A stretch of DNA of 64,000 bases. Source: Zea mays (lineage: Eukaryota > Streptophyta > Magnoliopsida > Poales > Poaceae). The stretch is taken from contig NC_050098.1 in the NCBI RefSeq assembly GCF_902167145.1, positions 130,708,207 through 130,772,206 on the forward strand, in the 5' to 3' direction. The position numbers were made by a program, and so were the translations under genes. Shown in pieces: positions 43,924-56,940 of the stretch (the stretch's first letter is position 1; each line of letters starts with the position of its first letter). Below the pieces are notes generated by a model that saw only the letters and a program-made list of their open reading frames with translations, had not been told where the DNA came from and searched no databases.

Positions 43924-46480
43924 TGTAACACCCCGGGATCCACAAACACCCCAGAATGCTACTAAACTACACATCTAATATTCATATATAAAATTTCGAC
44001 AGCATCTCCTTTGAAAATTGCATAAATGGGGGAAGCAACAAAGTATAAATAGATATCATGATAAGAAAACATATAAGACATTAATAATCTGCTAGCAATG
44101 GGAAGACAACCATAACAACATGAACTGAATTAATCAGTGCGCACGACTAGTTAAAAACAAACATCCTTTGACAAGAAGTTTCTAATTAAATCATGGCTGC
44201 GTCTAGGCAGCATTATTATGAGAATGAAGGTGGATGTGCTGCTACTTCCCACTCCCCTTGATGAGCAACAAGCATCTGCATTGAGTAATGCAAGAGTGAG
44301 ATGAAACATCTCAGCAAGCTAATTGTTCTGACGAGATATTTAAACCACAAATTGAATTCATCAACATTTTAAAAGAGTCACAATTAAAAATCAGAAATGC
44401 TTGTAGATATAGAACTCAGTAGTCCCACTATAACCAATACCATCTCATTTCCTCGAACAACCACAATAGGTTCTATAACACTTCCCTGCGTCAACAATAC
44501 CTGCAAATATCACTTCAATGTATGCATAGGAATGCAATGTGTAGGTACTCTATCTTCATACCTCTGGGGGTATAAAACCACATCATCTGCAAATATCACT
44601 TCAATGAATGCATATGAATGCAATGCATATGTCCTCTGCCTTCATACCTCTAAGGGTATGAAGCCGCATCGTACCCCTTCTCGGGCAACGTACGATGCTA
44701 AGTTGTACCGGTACGGTCGGACCATAGGTCACGACAAAACTTCATATGCAAATGAGTCATGCAATGTATATGGCATGCTACATTTATCAATAAACTTCAC
44801 TTCCTTCAGATACAACACAAACCTCAAATAATACTTCATTTACCTTCAGATACAATACCAACCTCAAATAATACTTCATTTACCTTCAGGGGTGTGAATT
44901 AATCTCATGAGTCATACTCAAATCATAATCATCATCAATATATGATTGAGCATCAGTATAATGCAAGCAAGTAAAGCATCACCATAGAGTCCAATTATGA
45001 AAGAATCTGATACTTCTGAATATTAGAGTGTAGGCGATAGAAATAACAGGTCAGAACGGAAGCAACCACCGCTACATTCACTTGCCTTCATCGAAGAAGA
45101 AGAAATGTACTAGACATGATCTGGAGTGTAGCCACCTGCTAGTGGGCATAAAACTTAGTACAAATATTTCACAAACATTTGCCATCAATCAACAAAACAC
45201 TCCTACACTTGAAACCAAGACCCAGTGGAAAGACTCCCACCCTGAACCACATGCCATACAGCAGCAACGCTGTTTGTTAATTTTGTATCTTCAAAATTAA
45301 AACAGCGGTGATATCAAACAAATACTCCAGGAGTATCTACACAAAATACTCTACAACTTCAGTATTCAATAGATAATTAAATTCTGCCATCTACAAGTTC
45401 TAAAACATCTGACAAGATAACTGACTGAATCTGTTTTAGACAGCAGTATGGTTAACTTTAAAATTCGATATCTCCAAAACTGCTGAACCAAAAATTATGA
45501 AATTCTGCTGGAAGTAAGAACTTTTATCCCTCTACAAAAGTCTCCATAGTTGGAAGAGCCAATTCGGCCATTTACTAGATGAAACCCACCAGTGAACAGA
45601 CCCACTCATTTTTGTCAGGTAAACAGGAACAGCCACAGTAAAACAAACATAACTGGAGTTTCACAAATCATATGAATGCACTCTTTAACAATCTGGAAAG
45701 CTTATAAAATTATCTACAACTTCTTTTACCAACCCACAGTTTAATTCTGTTGATAAAATTGCCTAAATCTTAAGAGAACAGATTCTGCACAGAATTATGA
45801 GACTGAAAAACTGCTATAGTAAAACTGCAATAACTTTCTGGTAGGATGTCCGATTGAGGTGTTCTTCGCGGCCACGGAAAGATCTACAAATTATCTACGA
45901 CTCATACATAGACTTTTTATTTTTTTGAGGCCACTAAGACTACGGAAAACTGGCATGAACAGAAACTGTCGAATCTGCCATTCTGCAGAAAACTAAATTC
46001 GAGATCAAAACCTAACCCCACATCAAATCCAACCTCTAATCCTTTAATTCCCATGATCCACAACCTCCAAAAGCCTATAATTACAGGGAGGAACAAGGAT
46101 CTCATCCATACCTAGGGTTTCCCCAAGAAATCTTCAAGAGAAGATGGAGAAGAACATCTCCTTGATCCTCTCTTCCTCTTCAATTCAACGTGCCCCTCCT
46201 TTTCTCGATCCTTGCTGCGTAGGGGGAGATCTTGGGGGAGGAAGCAATGGAGGATGGCTGCCATAGGGGGAGGGGGCGTCCAGCCAAGGGGGAGAAAAAG
46301 GGGGTGGCGGCCAAGAGGGGGGGGTGAAGGGAAAAAAAGGGGTGGCCACCTAGGGTTTTTGTGGGAGAAAGAAACGACGCCTCAGATGACTTCTATCTTT
46401 GCATCCAATGGCCCACAACCCTTTACCTCATCCACGCATCAGAGATTAACTTTTGGTCAACATTTTTTTGGGATATTACA
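43924..46480 (-). repeat. 5' LTR (right) of the young element
   Basis: Aligned with 39635-42195. Differences seen include CAGTGCGCACG versus CAGTGCACACG, GGTCGGACC versus GGTCGAACC, and a shorter G run near 46315. Confidence 0.93.
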
Positions 46481-46485
46481 TACCA

Positions 46486-47396
46486 ATTGGGAGTGATTGA
46501 GAACAACTTTTGCTTGTCCATGCAACTCCTTTAATATTATCTTGACACAACTCAAGGGAGGACATTAGAAACACAAGCAAAGATTTCTTGTTTTGGCACC
46601 CATTAGTTACCAAGACAAATAAACCCTATAAATATGGACTAAACAGTAACATCATGCTTGCACAAATATGAACATTAATTGATGCATAAATTACCAAATA
46701 GGACAACATGATTTACAATAGAACACATGTTTATCCATACAACATCACATGAGAACAAGCCATGGTAGATAGAATATATAAATATAAAGCATCCAAAAGA
46801 CTAGTCAATATCTATTTCACACATAGCCATGACTAAACAAGCATGATCCTCCTATTGAAAGCATTAAATTGCCAAAGAACTAGATACAACATATGCAATC
46901 AATAATTTGCAAAATCATTCCAAGGACAGGCAAAGCAAAAATATCACCTACTCAAGAGCATCACAAAATTCCTATGTGACAACTCAAGGCACATGGGATA
47001 TATCAATTGAAAGAGGTGCACAAGAGATAGAGTTGCACATTGTAGGTTCTTTTCTTTATTTTCCATTGAAGTCCTTTTACACCTACAATTCAACCTTGGA
47101 TCAATGAAGAAACAATGAAATTGGTAGCATAAGTATTGAATGCGAATTAGCCGTCTTAAGCTCTCCCAAGGTCTCCAGTTCATCTCAGGGCACCTCCATG
47201 ATCTACTTGGCACATTTTGGTACCCATCACGAGATGGTTCCAAACACATTAACTAAAAGTGCCTTGGATACCCAAATAGCATTTGTGCTAGGTCTAGCTA
47301 GGTGAACCAATCATGAGTCTAGCACAATGGTTATATTTGGGTCTCCTAAGAGAATAAAAATGTAATGAATTTCTTCCTTTAAGAACTTTACCCTTA
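46486..47396 (-). other. Sirevirus A internal region, nothing coding recognised
   Basis: Low-GC sequence between the young LTR element and the Tourist-like MITE. It contains no readable pol. The join CCTTGATACCA/TACCAATTGG, after removing the insertion, resembles a reversed primer-binding-site motif, but no LTR end is evident beside it. Confidence 0.45.
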
Positions 47397-47723
47397 TACC
47401 CCGTTTGGATGTAGATATCGGAGCACAAAATTGGAAATTGGAACCAACTTTCCTCAATTATGTTGTTTGGTTGCGCGTGGAATTGAGATTTTGAATCCGA
47501 GGCTCAATTCCCTAGAATTGGACTATAACTAGAAACCCCCCTCTGCCAATACAAAGCATCACCTCTCGGTATTGCGTAGAATTAGACAACACAATTCCAA
47601 ACTCTAATTCAGTGACATCCAAACAATAGAATTGGAATTACATCTCATTTCAATACCATGCCTGATTTGGTATTCAACCAAATTCAATTCTATCCACTCC
47701 AATATCGGCATCCAAATGGAGCA
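47397..47723. mobile_element. Tourist-like (PIF/Harbinger) MITE
   Basis: The ends are TACCCCGTTTGGATG and, reversed, TGCTCCATTTGGATG, with further match at GATATYGGAG. A 3-bp duplication tta lies at 47394-47396 and 47724-47726, as expected for Tourist. It sits directly beside a zinc-knuckle coding segment of Sirevirus A. Confidence 0.75.
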
Positions 47724-47726
47724 TTA

Positions 47727-48250
47727 GTACAAACCTTATGTAGATGACCTTGCTCACCACACTTGTAGCAGAAGCGTTGCTCAGCCTAATATGATGCTTC
47801 GTTCAGTATTCGTCTTGGTGAGGGTCATCATGGGGAATGCAAGGCTCTTGTTCTTCATGTGAGGACATGAAGCTATGAAATGGCCTAGCTCCTTGCATCT
47901 GAAGCATCTCCTCTTTCCGATCCTCTTTTTGCGCATGGAGGTCACAAAAATATCATTAGTGCAAACAACATCTGTACTTGAATGTTCACATTTTTCCTTG
48001 TTCTCGTGTTTGCTTCTTTTGTTGATTTAGGAACTCGCTCTAGATGGAGTCTTGCACATGCTTCGGTTTTTCTATTCTCAAACTTCTTCACCATGTGCTT
48101 CGGTCACATAAATATCATTAGTTGTAGCTGGTTGCTCAATTCAAACTGATTCATACTGTTGGACCAAATCATCATGAGAGCACCTTAGCTCCTCATGTTC
48201 TTTTGTCAACTTTTTCCAAGCAACCTTGGGTCATGATGAGAGTCTCCTCC
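47727..48250 (-). pseudogene. Sirevirus A gag, zinc knuckles and coiled-coil part (degraded)
   Basis: The minus strand encodes two CX2CX4HX4C zinc knuckles, CFRCKELGHFIASC (47865-47906) and CYKCGEQGHLHKVC (47729-47770), which in gag bind the element's RNA. Upstream of them (48100-48250) is a degraded helical segment with several stops (for example LEETLIMTQGCLEKV). The frame continues across the solo-LTR insertion into 61110 onward. No protease, RT or integrase was found in any remaining part of this element. Confidence 0.72.
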
Positions 48251-51200
48251 TGTAACACCCTGAATTTGGGGGTATAAAATTTCTTTCTAACTATCACACA
48301 AATTCAAGTGTTACCCTTCTCTCTCTAGTTTCTATCTATCTCTAGATTCTCTCTCTCTCTTTTTCCTTTTGAGTAGAAATAGCTTAATTAAGGAGGGATT
48401 AATTATTTATTTTTTCCAAAACACTATGGGTCATGACATGTTGCATCATGTTGAGTTGAATATTATTTGAATTGTTGCACATGTTTGAATTAGTTTGAAT
48501 TTGAAACTTGAATTGAATTTGAAATGAAAACCCTGGAGAAAAGAAATGGAAAAGCAATTAGGAAATTCAGGAAAAAGGAAAAGCAGCCCAGCTCGGCCCA
48601 GCCAGGCCGCGCGCCCGCGCCACCTGACAGGTGGGTTCCACCTATCAGCGGCAACTCCCTCGCCCGCGTGCCCTCTCTCACCCTCTCTCTGCCTAGTGGG
48701 GCCAAGCTGTCGGCGCCAGTTTCTTCGCCCGCGCGCCCCTCTTCTCTCTCTGCTTTGCGGGCTCGTTTTGCCAGTAGTCGAGTTGTTGCCCCCGCGCACC
48801 TGTCCTCTCTCTCTCTGCGCCGTGGGCCTCCCCTGTCAGCTCTGCCCTCCCCGTGCCTGCCGTGGACCAGCGCGCGCACACTCGCGCACGTCACCGGAAT
48901 CCTCGGCCACGACACCCGCCCACGCGCCCCAGCTCCATTTTGAGCCCCGCCCGCGCACGCACTCACTCCCCCGCCTCATTTCACACAGCCTCGCTCCCGC
49001 TCGCGCTCTGCCCACGCCGTCCGACCTCGCCGGAGACCCACTCTCGCCTCCCTGGTCATCTAGCTCGCCGGAGGCCACACCAAGCGACCCCGAGCTCCGC
49101 CCCGAGGTGAGACACCCGCCCCCGTGCTTGTTTTACTCTATTCGCGCCTGCCTTTAGCCAATTTGGCCTCGCCGGCGTGCGGCTGTGCTTGCTCGCCGCG
49201 CCCGCACGACGTCCGGCCATCCCGACCCCGTCTAGTGCCCCGGCTTTGGCCCAAAGTGCTCTCTGCCTCTACTGGAACTAGCTCGAGCCCTATCACGGCC
49301 GATTGCCTCTCCCGGCGGCCGGAATTCCTCACCGGAGTTATCCCGGCCCGCCCGGAGCTTTTCCTCTGCCATTCCCCCTCTCTGACCTCGGTCTCGTGGC
49401 CAGAACCCCGCCATCGAGTTCGCTGAGTTGTATTCCCTCTCTCTGACCAACTCCGGCGACCTCGGAACCGCCGTAGCACGCACCCGCCCCAACTCCGGCG
49501 ACTTCACCGCCGCGGGAAGGAGCGGCGCCGCTCGTAGCCGTTCACCCCTCCCGGTTTGATCTCCCTCGTCCGATCTCGATCGCACGGCCCAGATCGCGCG
49601 ATGCTGCTTCGTGCACGCGCGCCCTGCGTCCGAGCCCGTCTGTCAGCGCCTGTGTCCCCTGGCGCTGGGCTCGATGGGTTAGTGCGCCCCCTCGGTCGCT
49701 GACGCTGCTGGCCCTCCTGTCAGCGCTCGCCCGCCCGCGTGTGCGCACCCTCGGCCACAGATCTAATCTCGGCCGTTGGTTTCTAATCTAACGGTTGAGA
49801 TCGTTCGATACCCTTTCGCGTGTTGTTTTGCTTAAGAGACCCTCGTGTTAATTGGAATTAACCCGTCGTCCCTTGTTTTCGCGCGCAGGCCCCTGTAATC
49901 TTGCAGATTGAACCTTAGACTTTTAAATAATTATAGAATTAGACCTATTTTCATATTTTAAATTCCCAAACTTGTTCATTTCATATCTTTTGCATATGAA
50001 CTCCAAATTTAGTGATTCAAATTGCAAAATGTTCAAAGGAATGTTCTCTGTTTAAATAAATTAGTTCCGTTTACAATCTATACATTCTAATTTTATGGTT
50101 AACTATGAATTAGTATATGTGTAGATTTGTTTATTTAATAAAATAAATAAAAGGAAAAACCTTAGGGGTTAAAGTATATTTAGTTTGGTGAGTCTAATAA
50201 CATGTATCACATGAATTTATCTCTGGTCTAACTTTTAGGTCACAGTAAAATAAATAGAACTAGGTTGTGTAATTATGGACAACATTTAAAGAATAATCTA
50301 TTTCTAAATGAAACTAGTTCATGTTATACTTTGATATCATTATTCCTTATTTAGTATTGTGCCTTTTTAAGATGTATTCCAATGTTTGTATATGTTTGGT
50401 GTGCTGATCATTTGTACTTTCCAAATGTATTGAATGCATGCTCGCTTTATTTAGACAACGAGCAGTCTGAGGTTCCCGAGTGTGTGTGTGTGTTGCTAAA
50501 GACCTCCCTGAGCAACAACCTGGTGAAGGCAAGTGTCCTCTGACCTATTATGTCCTACATACTCTATGACTCACTGTCCCGCATTACATTACTTAACCTA
50601 AGGATTGACTTGTCTGTATTTACCTTATCCTTGTTCACCTTTTGGGTTATCATGGTTAGCACCTTGCTATTGCCTTAACTTAATCAATGAACATGATGTG
50701 ATTATTTATGATACGATGATGTTATCCCAATGATGATATTGTGATACTCTAGGGGGCTCAGGCCTTTTTCCTGAGTACCTCTCCGTAAAGACCTGTTCGT
50801 GGAGTGACCACCCGGGATAACAGTGCAACCATGAGGGTGGAATGGGACGCCCTTAGCTGAATAATTAGATGAACCTGGGGGTGTAGTTGGCTTTGCCTGA
50901 GGGCCGTCAATGGGGGCCGGGGCGTAGTTCTCGCTCTGCCAAGGGGGTGCAGAGGTTCATTCGATTTGGTTTTGTTAGTCACCCACCTTGGAGAGGTGTA
51001 CTGCGTTTGTACGACTGGTGAAACCTAACGAGCAGCTATGCACCAGGGGAGTCTTTGTAAAGGCTACGTAGTGTATCCCTGACCATTCACCTCGGTAGTG
51101 AGATCGAGTCTGTACAACCCAGGCTGGAAAGGAATCACGACTTGTGGGTAAAGTGTACAACCTCTACAGAGTGTTAGAAACTGGTATATCAGCCGAGCTC

Positions 51201-51778
51201 ACGGTTAAGAGCAGTCTTGGGATCCTCTTGGATTAGAAGAATTCTGGTTACTTTTATGATGATGGTTAACAATGATATAATCCTGATCTCTGGTATTTCC
51301 TCCTTGAGGGAGTACTTTTGGGAAATAACTGGGTTTATTACTAAAACTTGGCTCTACTAATAGTAATAAATGTTTGACTAACTAAAAGCAACTGCTTAAC
51401 CTCAACCCCCATACAGCTAGTCCACTTTAGCCAAACAGGTCATTTGCTGAGTACGTTGATGTGTACTCACCCTTGCTTTACACACCACCGCCACCCCAGG
51501 TTGTCCCCACTTTACTCAGTGCTCAGAAGGTGATGCTGGCAACAAGGAGAACTTTGAGGAGTTCTAGGACTACGACGAGTTCTAGTTTATCTTAGTGGCA
51601 AACCCCCAGTCAGCTGCCTGTGTAGGCTTATCATCTATGTTTCGTTTCTCCGCACTTTGATATTTATGTTAAAGACAATGGTTATGTATTAGACTATGTG
51701 GATGTCTTGGACATCTTGATGTAATTAAAGTACCTTTCGGCTATTTACTTTGAGCAATGTGTGATGATGTCCAATTAT

Positions 51779-51783
51779 GTAAT
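51779..51783. repeat. Target-site duplication gtaat (left copy)
   Basis: Exact match to 61029-61033. It bounds the full-length Sirevirus. Confidence 0.95.
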
Positions 51784-53034
51784 TGAAAGGGAATTAGGCT
51801 TACACCTATTTCCTAGTTGATTTTGGTGGTTAAATTGCACAACACAAATAATTGGACTAACTAGTTTGCTCTAGTCTATAAGTTATACAGGTGCCAAAGG
51901 TTCACAAAAAGCCAATGAAAAGACCAAGTAAAGGGTTCAACAAAGAGAGCAAGGGATAACCGAAGTGTGCCCTAGTCTGGCGCACCGGACTGTCCGATGC
52001 ACCAGGGGACTTCAAGCTGAACTCCTCACCTTCGGGAATTTCCAGAGGCGCTCCGTAATAATTCACCGGACTGTCCGGTGCACCACCGGACAGTGTCCGG
52101 TGCCCCAGGAGAGAGCGGCTCTGAACTCGCTAGCTTCGGGAATCCGCTCCGCTAAAATTCACCGGACATGTCTGGTGCACACCGGACTGTCCGGTGAGCC
52201 AGCAGAGCAACGGCTACTTCACGCGCAATGGTCGACTACAACGCATTAAATGCGTGCCTGCGCGCGTAGAGGACAGAGCACGCGCGGGTGGCACACCAGA
52301 CAGTCTACAGGACTTGTCCGGTGCACCACCAGATAGCCAGGCGGGCCCACACGTCAGAGCTCCAACAGTCGGAACCCAACGGCCTGGTGACGTGGCTGGC
52401 GCACCGGACAGTGTCCGGTGCGCCCTTCGACAGCAGCCTCCACCAACGGTCAAGTTTGGTGGTTGGGGCTATAAATACCCCAACCACCCCCACATTCAAG
52501 TCATCCAAGTTTTCCACCTTCCAACTACTTACAAGAGCTAGGCATTCAATACAAGACACACCAAAGTGATCAAATCCTCTCTCAATTCCACACAAGGCTT
52601 TAGTGATTAGTGAGAGAGATTTGTCGTATTCTTTTGAGCTCTTGCGCTTGGATTGCTTCTTTTTCTCATTCTTTCTTGTGATCATCTCAATTGTAAACAA
52701 GGCAAGAGACACCAATTGTGTGGTGGTCCTTGCGGGAAGTTTGGTTCCCAATTGATTTGAGAAGAGAAGCTCACTCGGTCCGAGGGACCGTTTGAGAGAG
52801 GGAAAGGGTTGAAAGAGACCCGGTCTTTGTGACCACCTCAACGGGGAGTAGGTTTGCGAGAACCGAACCTCGGTAAAACAAATCCGCGTGTCACACTCTT
52901 TATTCGCTTGCGATTTGTTTTGCACCCTCTCTCTCGGACTTGTTTATATTTCTAACACTAACCCGGCTTGTAGTTGTGATTAAGTTTGTAAATTTCAGAT
53001 TCGCCCTATTCACCCCCCCTCTAGGCGACTTTCA
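51784..53034 (+). repeat. 5' LTR of the Sirevirus (1,251 bp)
   Basis: TGAAAGGG...GACTTTCA. It contains repeated palindromes of the type CACCGGACTGTCCGGTG (for example 52062-52103, 52161-52198 and 52401-52422) and a TATA box TATAAATA at 52470-52477. Confidence 0.95.
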
Positions 53035-53036
53035 AT

Positions 53037-53048
53037 TGGTATCAGAGC
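53037..53048 (+). other. Primer-binding site (initiator Met tRNA)
   Basis: TGGTATCAGAGC lies two bases after the LTR end and complements the 3' end of plant initiator methionine tRNA. Confidence 0.93.
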
Positions 53049-53079
53049 TCGGTGCTTCATTAGAGCCTAACCGCTCGAA

Positions 53080-55693
53080 GTGATGTCGGGAGATCACACC
53101 AAGAAGGATATGGTGACCGGCGAGAAGCCCACTACAAGCCACGAGAAGGCTCCATCGAGAAAGTCCTACAACAAAGGGAAGGGGAAGGAAAAGGAATCCC
53201 CTTCACACAAGTCACGTCGGAGCGGTGACAAGAAGAAGAAAATGAGGAAGGTGGTCTACTACGAGACCGACACCTCATCACCATCTACCTCCGGCTCCGA
53301 CGCGCCGTCCGTCACTTCTAAGCGCCATGAGCACAAGAAGTTTAGTAAGATCCCCCTACGCTACTCTCGCATTTCAAAACATACACCTTTACTTTCCGTC
53401 CCATTAGGCAAACCACCAACATTTGATGGTAAAGATTATGCTAGGTGGAGTGATTTGATGCGATTTCATCTAACCTCACTCCACAAAATTATATGGGATG
53501 TTGTTGAGTTTGGTGCACAGGTACCATCCATAGGGGATGAAGACTATGATGAGGACGAAGTGGCCCAAATCCAACACTTCAACTCCCAAGCCTCAACTAT
53601 ACTCATCGCCTCTCTAAGTCGAGAGGAGTATAATAAGGTGCAAGGGTTGAAAATGCTAAGGAGATTTGGGACACGCTAAAGACCGCGCACGAAGGAGACG
53701 AGGTGACCAAAATCACCAAGCGGGAAACGATCGAGGGGGAGCTCGGTCGCTTCCGACTTCGCCAAGGGGAGGAGCCACAAGACATGTACAACCGGCTCAA
53801 AACCTTGGTGAACCAAGTGCGCAACCTCGGGAGCAAGAAATGGGATGACCATAAAATGGTCAAGGTTATTCTAAGATCCCTCGTTTTTCTTAACCCTACG
53901 CAAGTTCAATAAATTCGAGGAAATCCTAGATATACACTAATGTCTCCTGAGGAAGTAATAGGTCATTTTGTGAGCTTTGAATTGATGATCAAAGGCTCAA
54001 AGAAGATCAATGAGCTTGATGGTCCCTCCACGTCCGAAGCAGAACCGGTTGCATTCAAGGCAACGGAGGAGAAGAAGGAGTCTACATCGAGTAGAACACC
54101 CATCGACGCCTCCAAGCTCGACAACGAGGAAATGGCGATCGTCATCAAGAGCTTCCGCCAAATCCTCAAACAAAGGAGGGGGAAAGACTACAAGCCCCGC
54201 TCCAAGAAAGTGTGTTACAAATGTGGTAAGCCCGATCATTTTATTGCAAAATGTCCACTATCTAGTGACAGTGACAGGGGCAACGACAAGAAGGGGAGAA
54301 GAAAGGAGAAGAAGAGATACTACAAGAAGAAGGGCGGTGATGCCCATGTTTGCCGGGAGTGGGACTCCGACGAGAACTCCACCGGCTCCTCCTCCGACGA
54401 GGACGCCGCAAGGGACTTCTCTTCCCCAACGTCGGCCACAAGTGCCTCATGGCAAAGGACGGCAAAAGAAAGAAGGTAAAATCAAGATCCTCCACTAAAT
54501 ATGAAACCTCTAGTGATGAGGATAATGATAGCCATGAGGAGGATAACTTACGTATTCTTTTTGCCAACCTAAACATGCAACAAAAAGAAAAAGTAAATGA
54601 ATTAATTAGCGCTATCCATGAGAAGGATGATCTCTTGGACACCCAAGAGGACTTCCTTATTAAAGAAAATAAGAAGCATGTTAAGGTTAAAAATGCTTAC
54701 GCTCTAGAAGTAGAAAAATGTGAAAAACTTTCTAGTGAGCTAAGCACTTGCCATGAGACTATTGACAACCTTAGAAATGAGAATGCTAATTTGTTAACTA
54801 AGGTTGATTCAAATGTTTGTGATGTTTCAATTCCAAATAATAATGTTGATTTGCTTGCTAAGATAGAAGAATTGAACATTTCTCTTGCTAGCCTTAGGAA
54901 TGAAAATGAAAAATTGCTTGCTAAGGCTAAAGAATTAGATGTTTGCAATGCTTCCATTTCCGACCTTAGAAGCAAAAATGATATATTACATGCTAAGGTT
55001 GTAGAATTAAAATCTTGCAAACCCTCTACATCTATCGTTGAGCACACTTCCATATGTACTAGATGTAGAGACATTAATATTGATGCTATCCATGATCACC
55101 TAGCTTTAATTAAGAAACAAAATGATCACATAGCTCAACTTAATGCTAAGATTAGTGAGCATGACTTAGAAGATGAAAAATTTAAATTTGCTAGAAGCAT
55201 GCTCTATAGTGGGAGACGCCCTGGCATCAAGGATGGCATTGGCTTCCAAAAGGGAGACAATGCCAAACTTAATGTCCCGCCTAAAAGATTATCTAATTTT
55301 GTTAAGGGCAAGGCTCCCATGCCTCAGGATAACGAGGGTTACATTTTATACCCTGCCGGTTATCCCAAGAACAAAATTAGGAGAATTCATTCTAGAAAGT
55401 CTCACTCTAGCCCTAATCATGATTTTATGTATAAGGGTGAGACATCTAGTTCTAGGCAATCAACCCATGCTAAATTGCCTAAGAAGAAAACTCTTAAGGC
55501 ATCAAATGATTCTAACATTTCATTTAAGACCTTTGATGCCTCTTACGTTTTAACTAACAAATCCGGCAAGGTAGTTGCCAAATATGTTGGGGGCAAGCAC
55601 AAGGGGTCAAAGACTTGTGTTTGGGTACCCAAAGTTCTTGTATCTAATGTCAAAGGACCCAAAACCATTTGGGTACCTAAAGTCAAGAACTAA
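53080..55693 (+). pseudogene. Sirevirus gag (broken)
   Basis: The gag coat protein starts at the first ATG after the leader (MSGDHTKKDMV). In order there is a Lys/Ser-rich N-terminus, the core segment PTFDGKDYARWSDLMRFHL, a zinc knuckle CYKCGKPDHFIAKC (54213-54254), an acidic/Ser-rich linker, and a long coiled-coil region (about 54500-55190) ending WVPKVKN-stop at 55693. The reading frame is broken by a shift near 53655, a stop at 53910-53912 and a shift or small deletion near 54410-54420. No functional coat protein is expected. Confidence 0.9.
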
Positions 55694-56940
55694 ATTTGTT
55701 TTGTAGGTTTATGCATTCGGGGGCTCAAGTTGGATCATCGATAGCGGGTGCACAAACCACATGACAGGGGAGAAGAAGATGTTCTCCTCCTACGAGAAAA
55801 ACCAAGATCCCCAACGAGCCATCACATTCGGGGATGGAAATCAAGGTTTGGTCAAAGGGTTGGGTAAAATTGCTATATCTCCTGACCATTCTATTTCCAA
55901 TGTTTTTCTTGTAGATTCTTTAGATTACAATTTGCTTTCCGTTTCTCAATTATGCAAAATGGGCTACAACTGTCTATTTAGTGATATAGGTGTCACTGTC
56001 TTTAGAAGAAGTGATGATTCAGTAGCATTTAAGGGAGTGTTAGAGGGTCAGCTATACTTGGTAGATTTTGATAGAGCTGAACTCGACACTTGCTTAATTG
56101 CTAAGACTAACATGGGTTGGCTCTGGCACCGCCGACTAGCCCATGTAGGGATGAAGAATCTTCATAAGCTTCTAAAGGGAGAGCACATTTTAGGATTAAC
56201 AAATGTTTCATTTTGAGAAAGACAGGATTTGTAGCGCATGCCAAGCAGGAAAGCAAGTTGGTACTCATCATCCGCACAAGAACATCATGACGACTGACAG
56301 GCCACTAGAGCTCCTACACATAGACCTATTCGGCCCGATTGCTTACATAAGCATCGGCGGGAGTAAGTATTGTCTAGTTATTGTGGATGATTATTCTTGC
56401 TTCACTTGGGTATTCTTTTTACATGAAAAATCTCATACCCAAGAGACCTTAAAGGGATTCTTGAGACAGGCTCAAAATGAGTTCGGCTTAAGGATCAAGA
56501 AAATTAGAAGCGACAACAGGACGGAGTTCAAGAACTCTCAAATTGAAGGCTTCCTTGAGGAGGAGGGCATCAAGCATGAGTTCTCTTCTCCCTACACGCC
56601 ACAACAAAATGGTGTAGTGGAGAGGAAGAATCGAACTCTATTGGACATGGCAAGAACCATGCTTGATGAGTACAAGACATCGGATCGGTTTTGGGCCGAG
56701 GCGGTCAACACCGCCTACTACGCCATCAACCGGTTATATCTACACCGAATCCTCAAGAAGACATCATATGAACTCCTAACCGGTAAAAAGCCCAATATTT
56801 CATATTTTAGAGTCTTTGGTAGCAAATGCTTTATTCTTATTAAAAGAGGTAGAAAATCTAAATTTGCTCCTAAGACTGTATAAGGCTTTTTACTAGGATA
56901 TGATTCAAACACAAGGGCATATAGAGTCTTTAACAAGTCC
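55694..56940 (+). pseudogene. Sirevirus protease and integrase (broken)
   Basis: The frame after the gag stop holds the aspartic protease active site in WIIDSGCTNHMTG (about 55731-55769), then the HHCC zinc-binding pre-integrase region (WLWHRRLAHVGM and ICSACQAGKQ), then the integrase core with acidic residues in LLHIDLFGP, IRSDN and NGVVERKNR. A frameshift lies near 56205, between the two halves of the zinc motif, and a stop at 56881-56883 ends the integrase early. Confidence 0.9.

Larger units (their letters stand above)
39635..46480 (-). mobile_element. Young non-autonomous LTR retrotransposon (6.8 kb)
   Basis: Flanked by perfect tacca duplications (39630-39634 and 46481-46485). LTRs 39635-42195 (2,561 bp) and 43924-46480 (2,557 bp) are nearly identical; I count about nine substitutions plus G/A/T-run length changes. 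Orientation is minus: the primer-binding site TTGGTATCAAAGC lies beside 43923 and the purine tract (TTTTTAAGGGGGGTAGAG, reversed) beside 42196. The internal region has no gag, protease, RT or integrase that I can read. Confidence 0.95.

Noticed and set aside
40108..45300. Identical open frames at 40108-40542 / 44397-44831 and 40793-41011 / 45082-45300
   Set aside because: They are the same positions in the two LTRs of one young element. Conservation reflects recent duplication, and the translations have no recognisable domain.
46480..46500. Possible extra Sirevirus LTR end at the tacca site (CTTGATACCAATTGGGAG)
   Set aside because: The reversed motif resembles a primer-binding site, but no TG...CA LTR end or partner LTR lies beside it.
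48490..49748. Several open frames of 100-200 codons on both strands
   Set aside because: They lie in the GC-rich part of a solo LTR, overlap each other in many frames and are Pro/Arg/Ser-rich. This is expected from base composition.
52190..52925. Open frames spanning the Sirevirus LTR (also 60190-60921)
   Set aside because: They are antisense or shadow frames over LTR palindromes, present in both LTRs, without a domain.
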